A stretch of DNA of 5,549 nucleotides from Candidatus Jacksonbacteria bacterium (GTDB taxonomy: Bacteria; Patescibacteriota; Patescibacteriia; UBA9629; GWA2-43-13). The stretch spans positions 1-5,549 of the forward strand of contig JABIPD010000102.1 in NCBI GenBank assembly GCA_018698735.1, in the 5' to 3' direction. The notes under the pieces were generated by a model, which saw only the letters and a program-made list of their open reading frames with translations, was not told the origin of the DNA and did not search any database. Positions within the stretch are counted from its first letter, which is position 1, and every line of letters starts with the position of its first letter. The position numbers and the translations under genes are program-made. Of the stretch, positions 1 through 3,958 are shown in pieces.

Positions 1-475
1 AAAAAAACAAAAGCAACGGGCCATCAAAATCAGCTGAGCGGAATACATGAAAATACATGCTATCTGTTGCAAGTAAAGCTAGAACAGCAAAAAATGCTAT
101 TAATTTTCTTCCAAAAAACTCTTTCCCTAAGTAATAAAAAATGATCATCGCCAATACTCCTGTAAAGGCTACTCCAGCGCGGGCACCAAATGTATTCTCT
201 CCAAAAATTTTATACCCTGATTGAATAATTAAATATCCAAGTGGTGGTTTATCAAAAAATGGATCTCCGTACCAGATAGGAATAAAAGGAGTCTTATTCT
301 GAATCGACTCCAAGGCCGATTGAGCATAGATAGCTTCATCTACATCTGGGAAAAAAACAGGGACATGTATTTGCTCGAAAAAAACAACAAAAGAAACAAC
401 AAGAATGCCAACAACTAAAACCCACTCTTTATAATTGCTAAATATATCACGAAAAATCGTCATCGAACTCTTCAT
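1..475 (-). CDS. GT39/ArnT-like membrane glycosyltransferase, N-terminal part (C-terminus beyond left edge)
   Basis: Only the first 158 residues are in the window and the reading frame is open at position 1. They show a short cytosolic N-terminus, a membrane helix at about residues 17-34, then an outer loop with the acidic motif PDVDEAIYA (43-51). This is followed by WYGDPFFDKPPLGYL (68-82), more helices at about 100-118 and 123-137, and RSADFD (146-151). The Asp-Glu pair after the first helix and the (F/E)KPPL block are hallmarks of the PMT/ArnT (GT39, GT-C fold) family, which moves sugars from polyprenyl-phosphate carriers to acceptors on the outer face of the membrane. The acceptor cannot be told from this fragment. 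The gene starts 8 nt after the upstream GT2 gene ends, so the two are probably co-transcribed and may share a polyprenyl-phosphate-sugar pathway. A second ATG at 463 follows an AAGAG and is an equally possible start. Confidence 0.85.
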   Translation of the reverse strand, partial: MKSSMTIFRDIFSNYKEWVLVVGILVVSFVVFFEQIHVPVFFPDVDEAIYAQSALESIQNKTPFIPIWYGDPFFDKPPLGYLIIQSGYKIFGENTFGARAGVAFTGVLAMIIFYYLGKEFFGRKLIAFFAVLALLATDSMYFHVFRSADFDGPLLLFF

Positions 476-483
476 ACAAAGTA

Positions 484-1368
484 TTAAATATGTTCTTTCG
501 TTGTTTGTGCCATCCTCCAAATTAAATGGTTCTTCTTGGCAATAGTATAATCCCACCACCCGAGTATTCTTCCTATTGCTTCAATTACTATAAATACTGG
601 AACATGCGTAATCGCTTGCACATTCCACTCTGTCGTTTTAATAACCAACCCAACCATCTTAAAAAAAGAAGGACTCACAAAACTAAATTCTCCATTTGTT
701 TCATGAACAAAATGAAAATACCCCCACCAAATTCTTCTTCTCTGACTAAGAAAATCTCCTACTGTTTCTGGTCCTTTATTCAAGACTATCGCATCTGGAA
801 TATATTTCACAGAGAAATTTTTCTGTTTTATTAAAAATTCAATACATGCTTCATCTACCGCATTTGCGGGCATACTATTAAAAACCTTTCGAAAAGCCAC
901 CATCTCTCCAGTTTTAGGTGTAATACGAGAGACAATATCAAACATCCTCCAGAAAAAATGAACTCCATACCCCATAAACGAATTCGGATTATTCTTAGGA
1001 ATCACATGCGAGCCGGTCATTCCTACTAGAGGATTATAAAAAGGAGCAACAAGTTTTTGAACTGTAGTCTCGAGCGGCAACACATCTGCACTTATCATAA
1101 CCAACACATTGGTCGATGCTTTTTGAATGAACAAATTTATCGCATTCCATTTCCCGGTTCTTTCTTTCTCCTTGATAACTATAACTCTTTCATCTACGAG
1201 AGAATGTTCACGAGCAATTTGGAGCGTTTTATCTGTACAGCCGGATGCAACAATAATAATTTCTTTGATTAAAACAGAATCCAGCTTTTGCTGAAAAATT
1301 CTATCTATTAATCCTGCAATATTTTGCTCTTCATTATAAGCAATTATTCCAACACTGCATGTAATCAT
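484..1368 (-). CDS. Glycosyltransferase family 2 protein
   Basis: This 294-residue protein has a GT-A fold N-terminus. AYNEE (10-14) and ASGCTDKT (41-48) form the nucleotide-binding part. GKWNAIN (72-78) and SAD (93-95) sit where the metal-binding DxD-like acid is expected, GEMVAFRK is at 154-161 and DEACIEFL at 172-179. QRRRIWWG at 209-216 is a variant of the QxxRW acceptor motif of processive-type GT2 enzymes. The last 60 or so residues have hydrophobic stretches (about 233-244 and 251-270), suggesting association with the cytosolic membrane face. GT2 enzymes transfer a sugar from a nucleotide donor, often to a lipid or polysaccharide. Donor and acceptor are unknown here. The GT39-type gene directly downstream fits a pair in which this enzyme loads or extends a polyprenyl-linked sugar, but that is inference. 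The ATG follows an A-run and no Shine-Dalgarno sequence is visible. The start is supported by the MITCSVGIIAYNEE opening, typical for GT2. Confidence 0.9.
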   Translation of the reverse strand: MITCSVGIIAYNEEQNIAGLIDRIFQQKLDSVLIKEIIIVASGCTDKTLQIAREHSLVDERVIVIKEKERTGKWNAINLFIQKASTNVLVMISADVLPLETTVQKLVAPFYNPLVGMTGSHVIPKNNPNSFMGYGVHFFWRMFDIVSRITPKTGEMVAFRKVFNSMPANAVDEACIEFLIKQKNFSVKYIPDAIVLNKGPETVGDFLSQRRRIWWGYFHFVHETNGEFSFVSPSFFKMVGLVIKTTEWNVQAITHVPVFIVIEAIGRILGWWDYTIAKKNHLIWRMAQTTKEHI

Positions 1369-1407
1369 ATGATTTTTTTAAATCTATCTACAGAATATCT
1401 GAATATT

Positions 1408-1436
1408 AAAAAAAACACGAGCCTTGTACGTGTTTT
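1408..1436 (-). terminator. Intrinsic terminator of the 1449-1877 gene
   Basis: On the minus strand AAAACACG and CGTGTTTT form a perfect 8-bp stem (1429-1436 with 1412-1419) around a 9-nt loop, and the descending arm runs into eight consecutive T. The stem begins 12 nt after the TAG stop of the 1449-1877 gene. The plus strand has no comparable T-run, so the signal is directional. The stem is A+T-rich, so termination may be partial and some transcripts could continue into the GT2 gene. Confidence 0.65.
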
Positions 1437-1448
1437 GTTCTCACTTCT

Positions 1449-1877
1449 CTATAAAGAAACCCAAGGATATTCCTTTTCTATATTTAAAAGAGATTGGTTT
1501 ACTTTAGCAAGCAGCTCTTCGTCCTTACGTGGGATAGCATCTTGAGCATCGCTTAATGTTAATACCAACTTTACATGCAATTCTTTAAAATTCGCTGGCA
1601 CCTTTAGATTCATAATCGAATCTATAATCGAATCAAGCTCTTGAGCGTTTTGTGTCGAGAGTGCTATTGAAATATTGTCCCAAGAATTTTGGACAGACGA
1701 CTTATATGAAGGAGTAAGGTCTTGTGGTGGAATTGCAAGTGAAATCGTTTGTTTTTGTTCTGCCCCATCACCAGGATTAGCCTTTTGTTTTTGCATAAGC
1801 AAAATACCATATAAAACCAAAGCTGTAACAATTACAAGAAACAGAACAATAAGGACCATTTGTTTTTTATGATTCAT
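1449..1877 (-). CDS. Single-pass membrane-anchored small protein, function unknown
   Basis: This 142-residue protein has a basic start (MNHKK), one strong hydrophobic segment at 7-29, and then a polar linker (30-60) rich in Gln, Pro and Ser. The remaining roughly 80 residues are predicted helical, with the most family-like stretch around LKVPANFKELHVKLVLTLSDA (91-111). There is no lipobox cysteine and no clear signal-peptidase site, so the segment is best read as an uncleaved anchor with the C-terminus outside the cytoplasm. I recall the pattern of a short helix, 'VP..(F/Y)..LH..L', then a second helix from other small CPR envelope proteins, but I know no assigned function. The gene has its own extended -10 promoter about 9 nt upstream of the ATG and a terminator just after its stop, so it is probably monocistronic. 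Confidence 0.75.
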   Translation of the reverse strand: MNHKKQMVLIVLFLVIVTALVLYGILLMQKQKANPGDGAEQKQTISLAIPPQDLTPSYKSSVQNSWDNISIALSTQNAQELDSIIDSIMNLKVPANFKELHVKLVLTLSDAQDAIPRKDEELLAKVNQSLLNIEKEYPWVSL

Positions 1878-1886
1878 AGCTATTCA

Positions 1887-1895
1887 AGTATATCA
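1887..1895 (-). promoter_or_regulatory. Extended -10 promoter, near-leaderless, for the 1449-1877 gene
   Basis: The minus strand reads TGATATACT. This is a TGn extended -10 followed by TATACT (5 of 6 to consensus), ending 9 nt before the ATG at 1877. Transcription starting about 7 nt after the -10 would give a 5' leader of only 0-3 nt. No good -35 is seen at 17 nt. TCAACA at 18 nt is a weak match. The same element precedes rarA at nearly the same distance. Confidence 0.5.
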
Positions 1896-1931
1896 CACTC
1901 CACCTAACAATGTTGATGGCTGTGTGGAAAA

Positions 1932-2261
1932 TTACAAAAGATTATCGGCTTGGATATCTTCCCAAATTTCAGATGTGTCATTCCATTTATACGCTTTTAA
2001 ATCCGACACCTTTTCGGTTTCGGAATATACTTTTTGCACTACCTCCGACCCACCTCGATGTGAATGTAAAACTTTTTTATCTAAAACTCTAGGGGTAACA
2101 GAATATTCAAGTCGAATTCGTCCCATATCTCCAGAAAACTCTATCCAATCAACACTCCCAAACGGCATGTTGTCGTCTTTTACATCTTCCACTCCAGAAT
2201 CTATTACCTCAAAAGTTTCTTCTACTTTATCTAACAATCCTTGCCATTGTTCATCTGTCAT
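1932..2261 (-). CDS. Small acidic cytosolic protein, uncharacterised (probably CPR-conserved family)
   Basis: This 109-residue protein has no membrane segment or signal peptide and is strongly acidic. It begins with an amphipathic helix (MTDEQWQGLLDKVEETFEV). An acidic linker (23-31) and a probable beta-rich body follow: VDWIEFSG (37-44), GRIRLEYSVTPRVLDKKV (47-64), and a Gly/His/Arg turn SHRGG (67-71). VVQKVYSETE and LKAYKWND come next, the latter a likely Trp-containing strand near the C-terminus. The alternation of short strands suggests a compact beta-sheet domain. I recall similar sequences of this length with the same opening and 'KAFKW' ending in CPR genomes, without a function, and I offer none. 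No Shine-Dalgarno sequence is present. The antisense frame over the same interval is an open shadow without recognisable features. Confidence 0.7.
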   Translation of the reverse strand: MTDEQWQGLLDKVEETFEVIDSGVEDVKDDNMPFGSVDWIEFSGDMGRIRLEYSVTPRVLDKKVLHSHRGGSEVVQKVYSETEKVSDLKAYKWNDTSEIWEDIQADNLL

Positions 2262-2275
2262 ATAGCTTAAGCCCT

Positions 2276-2292
2276 AATATCTAAATCCTAAA
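2276..2292. repeat. Short copy of the outer edge of the AT-rich palindromic repeat
   Basis: AATATCTAAATCCTAAA matches 16 of 17 positions with 2890-2906, the left edge of the large palindrome. Both copies lie just upstream of a minus-strand start codon, 14 nt and 9 nt away. It could be a decayed remnant of a second palindrome copy, or a short shared sequence kept for another reason, such as a promoter. Confidence 0.45.
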
Positions 2293-2303
2293 CTTGGCGA
2301 AAA

Positions 2304-2408
2304 AGATCCCTTACTCCCCCTCTTTGCAGAAGAGGGGGCTGGGGGGAGTTAGTTATTGCTTTAAACAAAACCCTCCCTATCCCTCCCTTATGCAAAGAGA
2401 GGGGATCT
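2304..2408. repeat. REPIN-like inverted doublet of GC-rich palindromes
   Basis: The outer ends are a 7-bp inverted repeat, AGATCCC (2304-2310) and GGGATCT (2402-2408). Inside are two diverged hairpin units in opposite orientation. Unit one has a perfect 9-bp stem, 2316-2324 with 2330-2338, and a TGCAG loop. Unit two has a 9-bp stem with one mismatch, 2381-2389 with 2395-2403, and an ATGCA loop. Reverse-complementing unit two aligns it with unit one through the shared core CTCTTTGCA and the G-rich arm after it. Each unit also has an extra G-rich arm (2341-2349 and, opposite, 2371-2378) that allows an alternative pairing. The base composition contrasts sharply with the AT-rich surroundings. This is the layout of REP doublets (REPINs), which are non-autonomous and moved by RAYT transposases. 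None is encoded here. Confidence 0.7.
2364..2403 (-). terminator. Possible terminator for the CDGSH gene, formed by the REPIN-like repeat
   Basis: On the minus strand CCCTCTCT (2403-2396) can pair with AGGGAGGG (2378-2371) in an 8-bp stem with one G-U wobble, followed directly by TTTTGTTT. This is an alternative to the tighter hairpin at 2381-2403, so the two would compete. It lies about 20 nt after the CDGSH stop codon, where the operon should end. Confidence 0.4.
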
Positions 2409-2421
2409 GCATTCCGAGCAT

Positions 2422-2628
2422 TTAGTTATCTTCAATTGTAATTTCTTTCGCATTTCCGTCTTTATCGTATTGGTAGAGTTTACCTTCTTTTTCATCTTTT
2501 ATTTTGTGATGAGAACCATCACAAAACGGACGCTCTTTCGACAAACCACACATACACAAAGAATCGCCCTCGTCTTCTGGTTTTGGTTTGTATGGTTTTG
2601 TATCCTTTTCTATTACAATTCGAGACAT
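2422..2628 (-). CDS. CDGSH-type iron-sulfur domain protein
   Basis: This 68-residue protein carries one complete CDGSH signature, CMCGLSKERPFCDGSH (25-40). The 3-Cys-1-His ligand set is Cys25, Cys27, Cys36 and His40, as in mitoNEET-type proteins that bind a labile [2Fe-2S] cluster. The protein is little more than that domain: a lysine/proline-rich N-terminus, the cluster motif, and a short strand region (GKLYQYDKDGNAKEITI). It has no membrane anchor, unlike eukaryotic mitoNEET, so it should be cytosolic. Family roles include redox sensing and electron or cluster transfer, and the specific partner here is unknown. Its ATG is 9 nt after the stop of the DUF5652-like gene, indicating one transcript. 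No Shine-Dalgarno sequence is visible in the spacer. Confidence 0.92.
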   Translation of the reverse strand: MSRIVIEKDTKPYKPKPEDEGDSLCMCGLSKERPFCDGSHHKIKDEKEGKLYQYDKDGNAKEITIEDN

Positions 2629-2637
2629 ACAATGTTA

Positions 2638-2880
2638 TTACTGAGTTGGTTGAGTAGGCTGTGCTGGTGCGGGCGCAGTTCCTGCTCTTTTTCCTGCAGT
2701 TAATAAATACACAATTTCTAAAATACCTGCGGTATTAAAAATAAACATAAAAATAAACCACGTTTTATGAACATTGTTGCCAGCTCGCCAAAGTGCCAAG
2801 CCTTTTAGCACCATTATAACGGCCATTACGATAATAAGAATAAGAACAACAATTGGGGAAGAATTTTGGAAAAATTCCAT
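2638..2880 (-). CDS. DUF5652-like two-helix membrane protein
   Basis: This 80-residue protein has two hydrophobic helices, about 9-30 and 41-61, joined by a short polar loop with a Trp and basic residues (LWRAGNNVHKTW, 30-41). The second helix ends with the conserved-looking stretch FNTAGILEIVYLL (48-60). The 'KGLALW..(A/G)..N....WF......NT.GILEI.Y' pattern is what I recall of DUF5652, a small family largely from CPR bacteria and of unknown function. The C-terminal tail is low-complexity Ala/Pro/Gln/Thr (65-80), probably flexible. The CDGSH gene follows after 9 nt, so the pair is likely one operon, but nothing in the sequence shows that the proteins interact. Just upstream of the ATG begins the large AT-rich palindrome, so any promoter must lie in or next to it. 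TATTGT, 7 nt before the ATG, is a weak -10 candidate. Confidence 0.82.
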   Translation of the reverse strand: MEFFQNSSPIVVLILIIVMAVIMVLKGLALWRAGNNVHKTWFIFMFIFNTAGILEIVYLLTAGKRAGTAPAPAQPTQPTQ

Positions 2881-2894
2881 ATGAATAACAATAT

Positions 2895-3015
2895 CTAAAC
2901 CCTAAATCCGAAATACTAAACAAATTCTAAATTCAAATATCAAATGTTTTAAACGTTTGTAATTTTAAATTTTGAACATTTTTACATTGTTTAGATTTTA
3001 TAATTTAGTGCTTAG
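2895..3015. repeat. 121-bp AT-rich imperfect palindromic repeat
   Basis: The arms are mirrored around position 2955, with AAACGTTT (2951-2958) at the centre. Matching blocks keep the same register: CTAAACAA at 2916-2923 faces TTGTTTAG at 2987-2994, and the outer CTAA at 2895 faces TTAG ending at 3015. The outer arms consist of CTAAA-type words. The whole gap between the DUF5652-like gene and the PEBP stop codon is taken up by this element, and no reading frame is present. I recall similar CTAAAT/CAAAT-rich palindromes with an AAACGTTT-like centre as interspersed repeats in Parcubacteria-type genomes, from memory only. It is too A+T-rich, and lacks a T-tract at a hairpin base, to be called a terminator. 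Confidence 0.75.
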
Positions 3016-3019
3016 CATT

Positions 3020-3460
3020 TTACTGCCTTGAATAAAGTCCTATAATTTCACTTTGCTCGATAACATGTCCTTTCATTGCCTCCTCGAGACTCTCTTTGTC
3101 TATCTCTGGCCCTATGTTTAAGATAGTATCGAGAGCGTAGAGTTTAAAGAAATACCTGTGCTCACCCGAAGGCGGGCACGGTCCGCCATACCCAGTTGTA
3201 CCAAAACTTGTAATTCCCTCAATCGCTCCTTTTGGTACATTATTTTCTAAAATACCTTTTGTTGATGAAGGAATATTCCATAATGTCCAATGCACCCAAG
3301 TTCCTGCAGGGGCATCTGGATCATCGGAGATAAGAACCAAACTCTGTGTCGCTAATGGCACATCTTCAAATACAAATGGAGGATTAATATTCTCTCCATC
3401 GCAGGTATATAAAGATGGAATAACTGAATTGTGATTAAATACTGGCGATAAAATCTTCAT
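3020..3460 (-). CDS. PEBP / YbhB-YbcL family protein (Raf kinase inhibitor-like)
   Basis: This 146-residue protein covers the full length of a bacterial phosphatidylethanolamine-binding-protein fold. In order it has IPSLYTCDGENINPP (14-28), the ligand-pocket motif DDPDAPAGTWVHW (46-58), and the second signature GYGGPCPPSGEHRYFFKLYALD (90-111). The helix LEEAMKGHV (125-133) and a final strand IIGLYSRQ follow. The pocket residues Asp49, Pro51, His57, Gly93-Pro94 and His101 are all present, so an anion- or phosphate-binding site should be intact. There is no signal peptide, so it is cytosolic. Bacterial members have no well-established single function. The gene is flanked by the palindromic repeat downstream and by a hairpin plus candidate promoter upstream. 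The ATG has no Shine-Dalgarno sequence. A perfect dyad at 3469-3484 lies just before it. Confidence 0.93.
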   Translation of the reverse strand: MKILSPVFNHNSVIPSLYTCDGENINPPFVFEDVPLATQSLVLISDDPDAPAGTWVHWTLWNIPSSTKGILENNVPKGAIEGITSFGTTGYGGPCPPSGEHRYFFKLYALDTILNIGPEIDKESLEEAMKGHVIEQSEIIGLYSRQ

Positions 3461-3468
3461 AGTATTGA

Positions 3469-3484
3469 GAAGATTAATATCTTC
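3469..3484. promoter_or_regulatory. Dyad upstream of the PEBP gene
   Basis: GAAGATTAATATCTTC has perfect 6-bp arms around a 4-nt centre, 8 nt upstream of the PEBP ATG. It could be an operator or a small mRNA hairpin. A 6-bp dyad may also arise by chance in such A+T-rich sequence. Confidence 0.25.
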
Positions 3485-3504
3485 CTTTACTAAATTTAAA
3501 TAGT

Positions 3505-3532
3505 AAAAAGCTCACTCAAAAAGTAAGAGCTT
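3505..3532 (-). terminator. Hairpin terminator or attenuator between the methyltransferase and PEBP genes
   Basis: On the minus strand AAGCTC and GAGCTT pair (3527-3532 with 3508-3513), then ACT with AGT after a 2-nt bulge, closing a 5-nt TTTTG loop. The descending arm continues into a run of five T and further T-rich sequence. It lies about 55 nt after the methyltransferase stop codon and would close the rarA-methyltransferase transcript. A candidate promoter lies upstream of it (3573-3581), so it may also attenuate transcription into the PEBP gene. Confidence 0.5.
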
Positions 3533-3572
3533 AAAGATAATTAAATATCCGGTATTTCATAATCTTAAAATA

Positions 3573-3581
3573 AGTATATCA
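3573..3581 (-). promoter_or_regulatory. Candidate extended -10 promoter for the PEBP leader
   Basis: The minus strand reads TGATATACT, identical to the element before the 1449-1877 gene. It sits 7 nt past the methyltransferase stop codon and 12 nt before an ATG that opens a nine-codon frame (3531-3560). The PEBP start is about 105 nt downstream of the predicted start point, beyond the hairpin at 3505-3532. No convincing -35 is seen. Confidence 0.35.
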
Positions 3582-3587
3582 AACTAT

Positions 3588-3842
3588 CTAAAACTCAGCC
3601 ATCTCTTTTTTTAGGAGCTCTTTTTTCTTTCGAAGTCCCCTATTATATCCACCAAGCGAGCCATCTGTACGAACAACCCTATGACATGGAATTTGCGAGT
3701 TATAATTAGTTTTAAGAACAGCCCCGACAGCCCTGCTTGCTTTTGGATTACCAGCTAAAACAGCCACTTCTTTATAAGTAAGCGTTTTTCCTTTGGGAAT
3801 GCTTTTTACTACATTAAATACTTTTTGTTTAAATTCCGACAT
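3588..3842 (-). CDS. MGMT-family O6-alkylguanine-DNA alkyltransferase domain protein
   Basis: With the ATG at 3842 the protein is 84 residues and consists of just the DNA-binding, active-site domain of Ogt/MGMT. It has a helix-turn-helix with TLTYKEVA, GNPKASRAVGAVL with the expected arginine finger, the acceptor motif PCHRVV with Cys53, and GGYNRG near the end. The Cys is present, so this is not an alkyltransferase-like (PWHR) protein, and it should accept an alkyl group from O6-alkylguanine irreversibly. The N-terminal ribonuclease-like domain of Ada/Ogt is absent, as I recall for many short CPR versions. A GTG at 3926 would add 28 residues unlike the family. I prefer 3842 because the domain starts there (MSEFKQKVF), although neither start has a Shine-Dalgarno sequence. 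It follows rarA on the same strand and is probably co-transcribed, giving a DNA-damage repair and tolerance unit. Confidence 0.88.
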   Translation of the reverse strand: MSEFKQKVFNVVKSIPKGKTLTYKEVAVLAGNPKASRAVGAVLKTNYNSQIPCHRVVRTDGSLGGYNRGLRKKKELLKKEMAEF

Positions 3843-3958
3843 ATACAATTCGTCATTCTGAATGAACTCTGTGAAATGAAGAATCTCTGATATCTCTTTT
3901 AAATGCAGAGATCCTTCGCTAATCACTCAGGATAACGATATTTTCATATTCTGCAAAT

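Noticed and set aside
526..1272. Plus-strand open frames of 102 and 71 codons inside the GT2 gene
   Set aside because: They are antisense to a gene with clear GT2 motifs, and the translations are rich in Asn, Cys, His and Phe without any family resemblance.
1369..1405. Promoter for the GT2 gene (TATTCT near 1393-1398)
   Set aside because: There is no TG extension and no -35 at the right distance. In such A+T-rich sequence a match of this quality is expected by chance.
1924..2265. 113-codon open frame on the plus strand opposite the 109-residue acidic protein
   Set aside because: Its translation is low in recognisable structure and rich in Ser/Thr/Pro as antisense shadows are. The minus-strand frame has a coherent helix and strand pattern and fits the gene direction of the region.
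2470..2703. 77-codon plus-strand frame across the CDGSH and DUF5652-like genes
   Set aside because: It is antisense to two recognised genes, and its Phe/Trp/Cys-rich translation is a by-product of A+T-rich reverse-strand coding.
2276..3015. CRISPR array or tandem repeats
   Set aside because: The repeats are inverted, of two unrelated kinds, and not spaced regularly with unique spacers.
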